A stretch of DNA of 64,000 nucleotides, taken from NCBI GenBank assembly GCA_016717595.1, contig JADKFE010000001.1, positions 186,001 through 250,000 of the forward strand, given 5' to 3'. Numbering within the stretch: position 1 is the first letter of the stretch; each line of letters opens with the position of its first letter. The position numbers and the translations under genes were made by a program. Under the pieces are notes generated by a model. That model was not told the DNA's origin. It saw only the letters and a list, made by a program, of their open reading frames with translations, and did not search any database. Source of the stretch: Deltaproteobacteria bacterium. Lineage in GTDB: Bacteria > Myxococcota_A > UBA796 > CAJQPC01. Positions 55,476-64,000 of this stretch are shown in pieces.

Positions 55476-56482
55476 TCCGGCGCCGCCTCGCCCCCGAAGG
55501 CGAGCTTCTGCGCGGCCTCGATCTCGTCCCGGGCCTGGGTCACCAGCGCGGCGAGGCGCGGGGAGTCGGGGATCTCGGGGTCGAGGTCGATCTTTCGATC
55601 GACGACCAGCTCAACCCCGCCGCCGTCCTCAGCGGTCAGGCGCAGCTCGCCCAGGCGCATGGTCTGGTTGTGGCTGCGCACCCAGAGCGCCTCCCCCACA
55701 CGCTCCGGGGCATAAAACGCCTGGTGCATGTTGGTGTCGATGACCACGTCCAGCTCGGGCACGGCCAAGGCGACCTGTCGGGCGACGTCGGTGGCTTGGT
55801 AGGAGAGGAGCACGAGCACGTCTACTTGAGGGGCCAGCTCACGCAGGGCCTCCACGGCGGGCTCTTGGGGGTAGAGCACCTGATGATCGGGGCTCAGGGT
55901 GAGCGTGAACCCTTGGCTGGTGATGCCGGTGACGCCTACACGGAGGCCGTCACGCTCCAGGATCACCCATCGTTTTGGGCCCGCGGCGCCGGGGGCGGTG
56001 ACGATGTTCGCCGAGACGGCCCAGTCGGGGACCTTCTCTAGGCTGAGCAGGCCGGGAAGGTCGTGAACGCCAACGTTCGCCGCGCTGAGCCCCACGGCCT
56101 CTAAGGCGCTCACCATCCAGCGGTTCATCACCGGCACGTCGGGGCGGGTGAGGCCGTCAAAACCGGAGGGGTCCTCAAGCCAGTAGCCGCCGTGCAGGAG
56201 CAGATCTCCTTGGCCGGGGTTCGCCGCGCGGCTGGCCTGGAGGTAGCTGTCCATGCGGGTGATCGAGCCGCGGGGGCGCGTGGGGCAGCCGCAGGTCTCT
56301 AAGCTGCCGCGGTGCTCTCCGGCGTAAAACAGCACCAGCTCGGCCTGGGCCGTCGAGACCCGGGCCTCGACGGGGCCGCTCACGGCGAGCTCCGCGCCAG
56401 AGCTCGGGACGCTGGCGGCGGCGGGCGGCTGGGGCGCGCGGGTGGCGCAGGCGAAGACGAGGAGCGGGCCGAGGGCGATCAT
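55472..56482 (-). CDS. 5'-nucleotidase/metallophosphoesterase-like lipoprotein
   Basis: A 336-residue lipoprotein (signal MIALGPLLVFAC, lipobox Cys near 12). The N-terminal part holds LVLFYAGEHRGSLETCGC where calcineurin-type phosphatases have DxH; then LLLHGGYWLED, ANVGVHDLPG, NIVTA and VGVTGITSQG follow the order of the 5'-nucleotidase family. Several canonical metal ligands (DxH, GDxxD, GNH[DE]) are changed to GEHRG, HGGYW and GVHDL, so activity is uncertain. Paired with a tetraheme cytochrome gene. Such nucleotidase-like proteins with a CGC pair often sit with multiheme cytochromes. Confidence 0.65.
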   Translation of the reverse strand: MIALGPLLVFACATRAPQPPAAASVPSSGAELAVSGPVEARVSTAQAELVLFYAGEHRGSLETCGCPTRPRGSITRMDSYLQASRAANPGQGDLLLHGGYWLEDPSGFDGLTRPDVPVMNRWMVSALEAVGLSAANVGVHDLPGLLSLEKVPDWAVSANIVTAPGAAGPKRWVILERDGLRVGVTGITSQGFTLTLSPDHQVLYPQEPAVEALRELAPQVDVLVLLSYQATDVARQVALAVPELDVVIDTNMHQAFYAPERVGEALWVRSHNQTMRLGELRLTAEDGGGVELVVDRKIDLDPEIPDSPRLAALVTQARDEIEAAQKLAFGGEAAPE

Positions 56483-56489
56483 GCCCAGC

Positions 56490-56495
56490 ACTATA
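56490..56495 (-). promoter_or_regulatory. Putative -10 box of a leaderless promoter
   Basis: On the minus strand TATAGT is followed by 7 bases (GCTGGGC) and the ATG at 56482. Near-consensus -10 at leaderless distance. Confidence 0.45.
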
Positions 56496-56554
56496 GCCCC
56501 GGCGTGGGCCGCTTCGGTAGCGGTGAGCGCGCCACGAAGGATAGGGGAGGGCCG

Positions 56555-57805
56555 ATGGTGTCGATCCCCCCCACATTTCGCCGCGCCGCGCCTTGGGTGG
56601 CCTTGGCCCTGGCGACGGCGCTGCACGTTCGCGGCCTCGTCACCGAGGACTGGCCGGTGGTGAAGCGGGAGCGCCACGCCCGAGACTTCGCGTCGTACCA
56701 CTACGCCGTACACGCCGCTGCCGCCGGGGACGACCCTTACGACGCCGCGATCTTGGGCGAGCTGGCCAAGGCCGAGGGCACCCGCAAGTCGGTTCACCCC
56801 TACTTCTACCCGCCGCCGTTCTTGCTCACGATGTTGTGGGCGCTGCCGTTGACGCTCAGCGAGGCCTATCGCCTGTGGTTCTGGGCGGACTCGGCGTTTT
56901 TTGTGGGCGCGGTGGTGGCGGCGCTGCGCCTCATCGGGCCGAGCCCGGCGGCGATCTGGGCCCTCGCGGGGCTCTTGTTGGCGTTCACGCCCCTGCGAAA
57001 CAATCACCTCATGGGCCAGGCCAACCTGCCCGTGCTCGCCTTGATGACCGCGGGCCTCGCCGCCGCTGAAGGCCCCCGGCGCCGTGAGGTCTTTGGCGGA
57101 GCGTTGGTGGGCGTCGCGGCGATGATGAAGATGAGCCCCGGGCTCTTGGTCGCGTGGTGGCTGGTGCGGGGTCGTTGGCGCGCGGCGATCGTGGCCTGCG
57201 TTACAGCGGTTCTGTTGACCGTCCTCACCTTGCCGCTTCTGGGCCCGGCGCTGCAGCTCCACTTCTACCGTGATGTTCTGCCCGGCTTCGGCAGCGGGGA
57301 CTACCACGGCCTCAAGGTGCCGCTCACCTTGTTCGGCAACCACAGCCTGCCGAACCTCTGGGCCCAGGTCTTCCCGGCCAAAGACGGCCTCTCCTCCGCG
57401 GCCCGCCTCGCCTCTTCAGTGACCAACCTCGGGCTCGTGGCCGCGGGCTTCGCCGCGCTGCGCGCCCCCAAGGATGGCCTCGCCGTCGCCAACGCCGTCG
57501 GCGCGCTCTCTTGCCTGATGGTCGTCGTCCCGGCCTACGCCTACGAGCACCACCTCACGTTTTTGGTCCCGGCGGTCTTGGCTTCAGCGGCGGCCCTGGG
57601 CGCCGGGCGCCTGCCCCGCCTCGCCTGGGGGCCGTGGCTTCTGGCCTTCGTGCTGCTGTGCGCCCCGCTCACCGCGCTCAAAGATCAGGCTGGTGAGTCG
57701 GGTGAGATCACAGCGTTCTTGTTGCAAGAGCTCAAGACCTTCGCCGTGCTCCTGTTGGGGGCGCTGTGTGGGATCGCCGCGCGGCAGAAATCTTCAGAGA
57801 GCTGA
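56555..57805 (+). CDS. GT87-type polytopic glycosyltransferase (DUF2029)
   Basis: A 416-residue membrane protein with ~10 hydrophobic segments. The N-terminal loop has RHARDFASYHYAVHAAAAGDDPYD, the D-x-x-x-Y...GxDPY pattern of GT87 mannosyltransferases, followed by PYFYPPPFLLT, then NHLMGQANLPVLAL and MMKMSPGLL, both typical of the family. These enzymes use polyprenyl-phosphate sugars in the outer face of the inner membrane. GGGGAGG lies 5 bases before the ATG at 56555. It is divergent from the nucleotidase-like gene. Acceptor unknown. Confidence 0.8.
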   Translation: MVSIPPTFRRAAPWVALALATALHVRGLVTEDWPVVKRERHARDFASYHYAVHAAAAGDDPYDAAILGELAKAEGTRKSVHPYFYPPPFLLTMLWALPLTLSEAYRLWFWADSAFFVGAVVAALRLIGPSPAAIWALAGLLLAFTPLRNNHLMGQANLPVLALMTAGLAAAEGPRRREVFGGALVGVAAMMKMSPGLLVAWWLVRGRWRAAIVACVTAVLLTVLTLPLLGPALQLHFYRDVLPGFGSGDYHGLKVPLTLFGNHSLPNLWAQVFPAKDGLSSAARLASSVTNLGLVAAGFAALRAPKDGLAVANAVGALSCLMVVVPAYAYEHHLTFLVPAVLASAAALGAGRLPRLAWGPWLLAFVLLCAPLTALKDQAGESGEITAFLLQELKTFAVLLLGALCGIAARQKSSES

Positions 57806-57860
57806 GCAGATCCAGTCATCCAAAACGACGGGTCAGGTGTCTGTTGTTTAGGAGGCTCCA

Positions 57861-58538
57861 ATGTTCAGAGCCGCGCGGTGGATGGTGCTCGGGGCGCTCG
57901 GGGGGATGACGGGCTGTCAGGTCCAGGTGAGCCAAGAGGTCTTGGACCTCTCCGGGCTCGACGTGACGCGGCTCGACGTGAGCTCGGTCTCCGGCGCGGT
58001 GACGGTCACCGCCGGAGAGACCTTGGCCGTGGAGCGCAGCGCCGAGTCGGGCGTGCCGGGCTTTGAGTTCCGCCACAACGAGCGGGACGGCGTGTTGACC
58101 TTGGAGGAGCGCTGCCCCCTGCCGCGCACCTGCGCGGTGACCACGACGATCACGATGCCCGCCCACCTCGATCTCAGCGTAGACCTGCGCTCGGGGCAGG
58201 TGAACCTTGAGGGGCTCAGCGGATCTGTTGACATCACCGGCGAGGGGCTCACGGTCAGCGGGGCCGCCCTGCGGTCCAGCGCCCTGACGATGAACATTGA
58301 CAACGGGACCGTTGCCCTGGAGCTTGAGGATCCTCCGCGGGAGGTGTTCATTTGGGTCGGGTCCGGGGAGGTCAACCTCAACGTCCCTGCTGGGGTGTAT
58401 CTGCTGGATGTGGAGGCGCCCCTCGGGGAGCTGCGGCTGGTCAACGTCGTGCATGACCCCGCCTCGGACCTGACCCTCTCCGCGGTGGTTGATGTCGGGG
58501 ATCTCGCCGTTGAGGGTGAGGTGCTCACCGCGGAGTGA
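57861..58538 (+). CDS. Beta-helical lipoprotein, DUF4097-like
   Basis: A 225-residue lipoprotein (lipobox MTGC, Cys near 19). The remainder consists of repeated short beta strands in a parallel-helix pattern (LDVSSVSGAVTVTAGE, VDLRSGQVNLEGLSGSVDITG, IWVGSGEVNLNVPAGVYLLDVE) as in DUF4097/DUF2807 adhesin-like proteins. AGGAGG 5 bases before the ATG is the strongest ribosome site in this part. GC is a little lower near its end. Surface or periplasmic; no catalytic residues. Confidence 0.7.
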   Translation: MFRAARWMVLGALGGMTGCQVQVSQEVLDLSGLDVTRLDVSSVSGAVTVTAGETLAVERSAESGVPGFEFRHNERDGVLTLEERCPLPRTCAVTTTITMPAHLDLSVDLRSGQVNLEGLSGSVDITGEGLTVSGAALRSSALTMNIDNGTVALELEDPPREVFIWVGSGEVNLNVPAGVYLLDVEAPLGELRLVNVVHDPASDLTLSAVVDVGDLAVEGEVLTAE

Positions 58539-58565
58539 CCGGGGCCCGGCGCCTCTGACCTCCCC

Positions 58566-58595
58566 TTGACACACGCCCCGCCGCGCCGTTGTACA
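58566..58595 (+). promoter_or_regulatory. Possible promoter with consensus -35
   Basis: TTGACA (58566-58571), an 18-base spacer, then TGTACA, a weak -10. It lies in the 133-base gap before the membrane protein gene at 58672. Between it and the gene, CCGGGCTCA (58625-58633) and TGAGCCCGG (58657-58665) form a 9-bp inverted repeat with a 23-base loop, so the leader could be structured. Confidence 0.35.
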
Positions 58596-58671
58596 CCGTG
58601 CCAACCCCCCCAAGGCGACAGAGCCCGGGCTCAAGACGAGCTTGGGTGAGCGCCCCTGAGCCCGGTGTCGT

Positions 58672-60357
58672 GTGATCCTTCCGTTCACTCCGCGCGCAGG
58701 CGGCGCGGCGCTGGTGTTTGGGCTCAGCCTTCTGGGGCTCTGGGGCGTTCAGGCCCGAGACAACCCGAGCTGGGTGCCGCGAGGCGCGGACTGGGACTCG
58801 TGGATCCTCAGCGCCCTGGCGCTGGGCGCGGACGTGCCCTACCCCATGAGCCGCTGGCCGCTCTATGGCGGGCTCACCGCCGCCCTGGATCTTGTGCTCG
58901 TCGGCCAGCCGATCTTCATCGCCGCCCAGCTCACCTCGATGCTGGCGACGGCGGTGATGATCATGGCGCTGTGGCGGGTGGCGCGGGCGCTCATCGGCGG
59001 CCCCGGGGCCTGGGCGATGGCGCCGCTCACCTTGATGTTCCCGACGGTGCTGGAGCAGGGGGTGTGGGCGAACGGCTACGCCTTGTGGTGCGCGGCGGCG
59101 GCCGTGGCGGTGATGGGCCTCGTGGAGCTGGCGCGCGGCGAGGACCACCGCTGGGCCGCGGTGTGCGGCGCGGGGATCGCCGGGGTGCTGGCGGTGATGG
59201 ACAAGGGCCTGGGCCTGGGCCTGATGTTGTTGGGCCTCGCCGGGCTCACCGTGGCCGGGCTCGCCGCCCGGGCTCCGGCGGGACAACGCCTGAGCCTGCT
59301 CGCGCGGCGCTCAGCCTGGGGCCTCGCCCCGGTGGTCGCCTTGGCCTTGGCTTACGCGGCCTTCCCCGAGCCCCTCGCCAGCCTCGACGCCCAGGTGCGC
59401 ATCGCTGAAGGCAGCCGCGCGCCGGACGTCATGCCGACGGCGGAGGGCGGGCGGCTCATGCTGCCCCCGATGGCCCCGGGCGGTGAGCTGCTGCTGGACG
59501 AGGGCGGCTATGTCTTCGGTCGGAGCATGTCTCCGGCCACGGTGTTGAAGGCCGCGCGCGCCGTAGACGCCGGGGAGGAGGTGCGCGCCGCGCGCCTCAC
59601 GCGGTCTCTGGACGATCTTCGGGCCACCTTCCCCGGGGCGAGCCGGGAGGTGATGTGGGGCCTCGGCCTCGGCGGCCTCACGCTGTTGGGGGTCGGCCTG
59701 CTGGGCCTTCGGCGGGGCCGCCCGGCGGCGCTCGTGGGGGCGCTGGGCCTGGGGGTGACCGTGGCGGGGGTCTTGCCCGCGCTCTACGCCGAGAACCTCC
59801 AGCTCCGCTTCTTGACCCCGGCGCTCACCCTCACGCCGCTCCTCGCCTTGGCGCCCCTGGCCGCGCTCACCCGTCGTGTCCCGATTTTATGCTACAGCCC
59901 CCTGGCCTTGGCGTTGTGGCTGGGCCTGGTCTGGGAGGAGTCGCCGTACAAACGCAGCGACCTCGTGCTGCACAACATGGCGAACGGCGGCGCTGAGCTG
60001 GCGACGCGGGTGTGGTACAGCCTCAACCGGCGGCTGCCCGATGAGGGGATTCATGTGATGGAGCCCGTTCGCGGCGGCCTGTTCTTGCTCGAGGGGCGCG
60101 GCGGCGCGGTGCTGGAGACGCCCCAGGCGACGCCGCCCCAAGACGGCTGGCTCGTGATCTGGCACCAGGGGCAGCTCGACCCCAACGGCCTCATCGGCCA
60201 GCCCGCCTCGGTCTTGGACCTCAGCCGCTTTGAGGCCCAGGCCGTGATCGCGCCGCGGATCATCGCCGCCGTGTTCACCGAGGACGCCTTGCGCGGCTGG
60301 CTCGTGCTGTTGGCGCCGCCCGGCGACGTGGGGGCCTTGGAGCGCCTCGGCGACTGA
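58672..60357 (+). CDS. Polytopic membrane protein, glycosyltransferase-like
   Basis: A 561-residue protein starting at GTG 58672 (MILPFTPRAGG). About 10-12 membrane segments occupy residues 10-430. The first periplasmic loop has PRGADWDSWILS, an acidic/aromatic pattern similar to the first loop of GT39/GT-C mannosyltransferases. The C-terminal ~130 residues are a soluble domain (DEGIHVMEPVRGG, VLETPQATPP). No exact family can be assigned. The nearby GT87-type gene (1.0 kb upstream) may act in the same pathway. Confidence 0.6.
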   Translation: MILPFTPRAGGAALVFGLSLLGLWGVQARDNPSWVPRGADWDSWILSALALGADVPYPMSRWPLYGGLTAALDLVLVGQPIFIAAQLTSMLATAVMIMALWRVARALIGGPGAWAMAPLTLMFPTVLEQGVWANGYALWCAAAAVAVMGLVELARGEDHRWAAVCGAGIAGVLAVMDKGLGLGLMLLGLAGLTVAGLAARAPAGQRLSLLARRSAWGLAPVVALALAYAAFPEPLASLDAQVRIAEGSRAPDVMPTAEGGRLMLPPMAPGGELLLDEGGYVFGRSMSPATVLKAARAVDAGEEVRAARLTRSLDDLRATFPGASREVMWGLGLGGLTLLGVGLLGLRRGRPAALVGALGLGVTVAGVLPALYAENLQLRFLTPALTLTPLLALAPLAALTRRVPILCYSPLALALWLGLVWEESPYKRSDLVLHNMANGGAELATRVWYSLNRRLPDEGIHVMEPVRGGLFLLEGRGGAVLETPQATPPQDGWLVIWHQGQLDPNGLIGQPASVLDLSRFEAQAVIAPRIIAAVFTEDALRGWLVLLAPPGDVGALERLGD

Positions 60358-60422
60358 AGGGGGGAGGGGCGCTCGGGCCGAGACCGTGTACACTATGCGG
60401 CCTCGCACAGCCTGGAGCCCAG

Positions 60423-61487
60423 ATGACTGAGAACGGCCTCGCCCCCACCCTCGACGGGGACACGCTGGCGGCCTCCACCCTGCTCGCCGCCTTGGCGTCG
60501 CCGACCCCGGCGGTGGTGATCAACGACGCGCGCTCCGGCGGTCGCAGCGTGGATCCCATCCCCCTGGCGCCCACCCCCGCCCGGATCGTGAGCCACACCC
60601 TGAGCCTCACCGAGAACGGCCCGCGGGACGCGTGGCAGGTGCTGAGCCGGATGGTCATCGAGAACCCCACGGCCTCGCCCCTGCGCCTTCGGTTGGCCTT
60701 GCCTGAAGAGCGCCCCTACGCCGAGGCCGACGCCTCGGGCTGGGCGGGGCGTTTTCAGGATCTCACGGCGACCGTAGACGGCGAGGAGCTGGAGATCACC
60801 GAGGCCAAGCTCGCGGGCATCGACGAGGAGCAGCTCGGCGACGTGTACGTGCTCAACGTCCTGATCCCGGCCATGGGTCGGGTGAGCCTGCAGGTGGCCT
60901 ACCTCGTCGATCGGTCGTCAGGCCTGGACTGGTGGGGGCCGCGGCACCACGCCCGCGCGCCGAACCTGTGGGGCGGCCCCGTCGGTGAGCTGCGCCTCAC
61001 GGTGACCTTACGCCGCCCGACGCCGTACGTGATTCACACCCGCGCCATCCTGCTCACACGGTTTGAGGAGCGGGCGGATCCCAACGGCGATGGATCCTTG
61101 ACCGAGCTGGTGTTTGACGCCCGGCCGTGGCGCCCCGACCGCGACCTCGTGCTCGCCTTCCCCGGCCCCAGCATCGAGGGCTGGTGTGTGGACGGCGTCT
61201 TGCCGGGCTACGACGGCAGCCTCAGCCTCACCGAGCTGCGGCCGCTCTTGGCGGATCTCAGCGATGAGGCGCTGGACGCCTACGCCGACCACGTCCACGT
61301 CCTCCACGGCGTCGGGCGCCCCACGGCCACGCCGAGCCTGCCCGACTGGGCCGACGCCAACGAGTTTGTGCTCGTGCCCCGCCCGGCGAGCCCACGGTTT
61401 GAGGAGTCTTGGCTCTCCTCTGGCGAACAGTCGAGCTTAGAGGCCGTGGCCCAAGAGCAGCGGCGGCGGCAGCGCCAGCGGGGCTGA
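60423..61487 (+). CDS. Hypothetical protein, 354 aa
   Basis: A soluble 354-residue protein without signal peptide. Residues ~55-220 look like beta-sandwich strands (VSHTLSLTENGPRDAW, MVIENPTASPLRLRLALPEE, YVLNVLIPAMGRVSLQVAYLVD) resembling the VIT-like domain seen before VWA domains, but no VWA is present. A DPNGDGSLTEL segment (~220) and GYDGSLSLTEL (~260) look like EF-hand-type loops. GGAG lies 6-9 bases before the ATG. TACACT at 60389-60394 is a possible -10. It ends five bases before the convergent Fic gene in its corrected frame. Function unknown. Confidence 0.55.
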   Translation: MTENGLAPTLDGDTLAASTLLAALASPTPAVVINDARSGGRSVDPIPLAPTPARIVSHTLSLTENGPRDAWQVLSRMVIENPTASPLRLRLALPEERPYAEADASGWAGRFQDLTATVDGEELEITEAKLAGIDEEQLGDVYVLNVLIPAMGRVSLQVAYLVDRSSGLDWWGPRHHARAPNLWGGPVGELRLTVTLRRPTPYVIHTRAILLTRFEERADPNGDGSLTELVFDARPWRPDRDLVLAFPGPSIEGWCVDGVLPGYDGSLSLTELRPLLADLSDEALDAYADHVHVLHGVGRPTATPSLPDWADANEFVLVPRPASPRFEESWLSSGEQSSLEAVAQEQRRRQRQRG

Positions 61488-61491
61488 GCCC

Positions 61492-62693
61492 TCAACCCTC
61501 GGCGTCGAGGAGCTCCACCAGCGGCGCGACGGCCTCCTCCAGCCAGCCGATGAGCTGTGTGGGGCCTCCTCATCCCCCGGCGCCCACACCAACGGCGGCG
61601 CGCTCAGGCCCAGGCACACCGCGCCCTCGACCACGGCGACGAGCCCACCCAACGCGAACAGGCCGGGGCGCCCCAGGGGCGTGAGGCAACACCACAGCGC
61701 GCGGTCCTCACCCGGCACAGTCAGGCGTAAGGCGCTGTCTGTGCGCTCAAGGCCCCGGGCGCGCAGGGCGGGGGCCAAGGCGGCGGGGGCTCTGGCGCGC
61801 GCGACGGCGCTCCCGTCTAGCTCCAGTCGCTCGGCGAGGGCGGAGAGCGCCGCGGCGCCTCGCGTGAGGGCGTCTTCTTGGGTGTTGAGCAAGACTGAGC
61901 GCTCAGGCCGGGTGAGCAGGCGCCGCCGCCGGGTGCGCTGGGCCAAGGCGGCGTTGAGCCCGGCGCCGTCCTCCCCGCCGCAGGGCAAAGCGGCCAACAT
62001 CGCGGCCACCACTCGCTCCACCTGGGCCTCGATAAACCGCACAAACGGCGTGAGGTCTCCGGCGTCGGCGGCGCGTAAGGCGGGCAGGTACAGCCGCTCA
62101 CGGTCTTGATCCATCACCTCCAGAGGCGGCAGGCCCGCGGCCACCAGGGGCGCCGAGGCCAAGATCCGGGCCAGGCGGCCGTTTCCATCGGCGAAGGGGT
62201 GAACACAGCTCAGGCCATGATGCAGCCAGGCCGCGCGCACGACGGGATCTTCAGGGGCCTCGCCCAAGATCGAGAGCAGCCGCGCCATCTCCTGTGGCAC
62301 ACGGTCCGGCGGGCAATACTCGTGAACCCGACCATCGGGGCGCCGGGGGTTGTTGGGTCGGTCCTTAAACACGCCGTGGGGCATGGGCAGGTAGACCGGG
62401 CGGCCCTCGGCGTTGAGGCCCATCACCGTGCGCTGATCGCGGGTGACGCGCAGGTGCAGCTCCTGAATCTTCTGTACGGTGAGCGGCGGGGTGATCAGCC
62501 ACTGGAGCAGCTCCGGGCGCGCCTTGGCCCGGGCGGCTGCGGCGAGCTCGGCGGCGGTGAGCGCCTCGGGATCCTCCACAGAGGCCATGGCCCGGGCGGC
62601 GTCCAGGGCCCGACGCAGGGCCTTCACCCGCCCTCGCGGCGTCGGCCAAGGGCTCGGCGCGGCGAGAGGGCGCCAGCGGTAGGCGGGCTCCAC
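61492..62693 (-). CDS. Fic-domain protein (AMPylase-type), frameshifted at the 3' end
   Basis: About 400 residues. The Fic core includes HHGLSCVHPFADGNGRLAR, the full HxFxxGNGRxxR active site, and an upstream flap-like region (GVFKDRPNNPRR). Fic proteins usually transfer AMP from ATP to Ser/Thr/Tyr of targets. The C-terminal ~170 residues include a winged-helix-like part. As sequenced it runs on to 61437, opposite the neighbouring gene; one extra C in the CCCC run near 61568 gives PTQLIGWLEEAVAPLVELLD and a stop at 61492. It starts at GTG 62693, 6 bases after an FG-GAP gene. No antitoxin is adjacent, and an inhibitory helix was not identified. Confidence 0.8.
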
Positions 62694-62699
62694 CGCCGC

Positions 62700-64000
62700 C
62701 TAGCCCGCGCAGCCCGCGACGGTGACCGTCACGGCGTTGTTGGTCTCGACACACTCGGACTCGGTGAGCGTCTGGTCCCCGGCGTCCCCGGCGATGATCA
62801 CCAGGTCTGTGCCGTCGGGCTGCAGGGGCAGGCTCAAGGTCTGGGAGGCCGCGGTCTCGCCGGGGCTCAGGCGCTCAAACGTGGTGGTGGTCAGGAGCGT
62901 GAGCGTGCCGCCGTCATCGCTGTACACGGCCACCGGCACCCCTTTCTCGCTGCGTTTGGCGCCGACGTTCTGCACGTTGACGCCCAGGAGCAGGGCCTCG
63001 TCGAGGCATGAGACGCAGGCGTCGACGAGGGGCAAGAGGTCGGGGGTCTCTTCGTACCGGGTGAAGGTGGCGCCGCCTCGTGCGGGGGAGCTCGCCCACC
63101 AGTCCGTCGCGGTGGTGAGGCTCCCGTCGAGGTTCAGCCGGGACTCGGCGCGCTGGTAGCTCGGCCACACCGGGCTGCCGTCGGCGATGAACGGCTTGGA
63201 GGGGCTCACGACGTTGACCGAGTAGCCAAAAGCCCCAAAGCCAGAGAGCTCCTCGGACTGTAGCGTCACAAACTCCACCCGCCCGTCGCCGTCGGCGTCC
63301 ACAGTGATGGCGGTGACCGTGCGTGTGCTCAGGGTGCCCACGAGCGAGCCTCTGTCGATGAGCGCGTAGCCGACGAGCAAGGTCTGTACGCCGTCCCCGT
63401 CGAAGTCAAACGCGCTGAGCTGCTGGGCGGCCACGGAGAAGCTCAGCGAGGTGGTGAGCCCCGTGGCCACGTAGTTATAGACCGTGGTCGTCGCGCCGCT
63501 CACCACGATCTCCAGGCCGGCGTCGCCGTCAAGCTCCGCGACGATCGGCGGGGCCAAGATGACGCTGCCCGAGGCCGAGGTGCTCACGCTGCGCCAGCTC
63601 TTCGTGTCCCACACCTTGATCCCTGAGCTGCGGTACTTCACCGCGACGATCTCCGGCACCCCGTCGCCGTTGAGATCCCCCACGGCGGGGTGGGTGTAGT
63701 CCTTGTCTAAGGTGATCGTGGCGCCGGAGGTGCTCACCACCTCGCCCCCGGTGATGAGCTCGTCCTCGCCGTCGCCGTCTAGATCGGCGAAGACGACGTG
63801 GGAGCTGATGGTCGCGCCCGAGCCCACGAGGCTGCTGGCGCTCGCCGAGGCCGTGCCCGAGGCCAAGAGCGTGCCGTCGAGGGTGTAGATGCGATCGCCG
63901 AAGCCCACCAGCGCCGAGCCGTCGGCGCGCTGGCCGAAGGCGGGGTTGCCCGCGAAGGCCGAGAAGAAGTTTTTCCCGAGGAGGTCCACCCAGCGCGGGC
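62700..64000 (-). CDS. FG-GAP repeat/CARDB surface protein (5' end outside window)
   Basis: The frame is open to the window edge (PRWVDLLGKNFF...), so the gene is probably longer than the ~430 residues seen; a GTG at 63989 is not a convincing start. FG-GAP calcium loops: FADLDGDGEDELITG, VGDLNGDGVPEIVAV, FDFDGDGVQTLLV, VDADGDGRVEFVTL. The C-terminal ~110 residues form a CARDB-like Ig domain (LLLGVNVQNVGAKR, PGETAASQTLSL, CVETNNAVTVTV). Likely a large cell-surface or secreted beta-propeller protein. It is directly followed by the Fic gene on the same strand. Confidence 0.75.
   Translation of the reverse strand, partial: PRWVDLLGKNFFSAFAGNPAFGQRADGSALVGFGDRIYTLDGTLLASGTASASASSLVGSGATISSHVVFADLDGDGEDELITGGEVVSTSGATITLDKDYTHPAVGDLNGDGVPEIVAVKYRSSGIKVWDTKSWRSVSTSASGSVILAPPIVAELDGDAGLEIVVSGATTTVYNYVATGLTTSLSFSVAAQQLSAFDFDGDGVQTLLVGYALIDRGSLVGTLSTRTVTAITVDADGDGRVEFVTLQSEELSGFGAFGYSVNVVSPSKPFIADGSPVWPSYQRAESRLNLDGSLTTATDWWASSPARGGATFTRYEETPDLLPLVDACVSCLDEALLLGVNVQNVGAKRSEKGVPVAVYSDDGGTLTLLTTTTFERLSPGETAASQTLSLPLQPDGTDLVIIAGDAGDQTLTESECVETNNAVTVTVAGCAG

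Noticed and set aside
55476..57343. Long minus-strand frame upstream of the nucleotidase-like gene and opposite the GT87 gene
   Set aside because: The part beyond 56482 is the shadow of the GT87 gene and is His/Gln/Arg-rich without structure.
58624..58665. Inverted repeat CCGGGCTCA/TGAGCCCGG as a terminator
   Set aside because: It lies just upstream of a gene, has a 23-base loop and no T run; it is at most a leader structure.

Overview
The window is a GC-rich, almost gap-free stretch of bacterial chromosome with about 50 genes on both strands. Myxococcota or a related deltaproteobacterial lineage is the best guess. The support is several lipoproteins with MopE-type DxDxDG / CDG.D.DCD repeats, FG-GAP surface proteins, PlsC/epimerase pairs, a tetraheme cytochrome lipoprotein and many short lipobox signal peptides. 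This is inferred from protein content, because no rRNA or tRNA gene was seen. Many genes carry single-base frameshifts (over a dozen), several of them in G or C runs, and there is one 113-base near-pure G block. The window therefore looks like a draft or long-read assembly with residual indel errors. I describe such genes as one frameshifted gene rather than as decayed genes, unless a part is really missing.

Layout. 0-5 kb: TPR sensor kinase and response regulator; convergent operon of a PhyH dioxygenase and two cyclic-nucleotide-binding proteins. 4.4-6.0 kb: remnant of a Septu-like (PtuA/PtuB) defence pair whose ATPase has lost its Walker A end. 6-13.6 kb: two PlsC acyltransferases, an SDR without its YxxxK, a Cys-rich protein, a GNAT enzyme, an ENPP-type phosphodiesterase lipoprotein and a MopE-type lipoprotein. 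13.6-20 kb: CoA-binding protein and Sua5 joined by the G block, a ThDP enzyme, an AlgI/AlgJ-like O-acetylation pair and a cysteine-dioxygenase-like protein. 20-24 kb: helicase-associated-domain protein, lipoprotein, OmpA protein, DnaQ-type exonuclease. 24-27 kb: two FolC-family genes in tandem, the first interrupted by a segment containing a small inverted-repeat element.

27-30 kb (minus strand) holds the most interesting item: a ParB-domain/OLD-like AAA ATPase fusion translationally coupled to a TOPRIM protein of DUF3226 type, visibly less GC-rich than its surroundings. It is a candidate anti-phage or anti-plasmid cassette. 30-41 kb is mostly housekeeping: IleRS with an unusual insertion, a JAMM peptidase, a methyltransferase, MiaB and an ABC-F protein. 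41-44.6 kb: an M19-like lipoprotein, a DHGK-repeat secreted protein and a small lipoprotein.

44.6-51.9 kb is a tightly overlapping five-gene operon (SWIM protein, DUF5691, MoxR AAA+ ATPase, DUF5682, VWA protein), presumably one ATP-driven remodelling machine. 52-64 kb: MopE and FG-GAP lipoproteins, tetraheme cytochrome plus metallophosphoesterase lipoprotein, two polytopic membrane proteins of glycosyltransferase type, a Fic protein and the end of another FG-GAP/CARDB protein. Several genes have a TANNNT -10 box ending only 6-7 bases before the ATG and no clear Shine-Dalgarno sequence, which points to leaderless transcripts.
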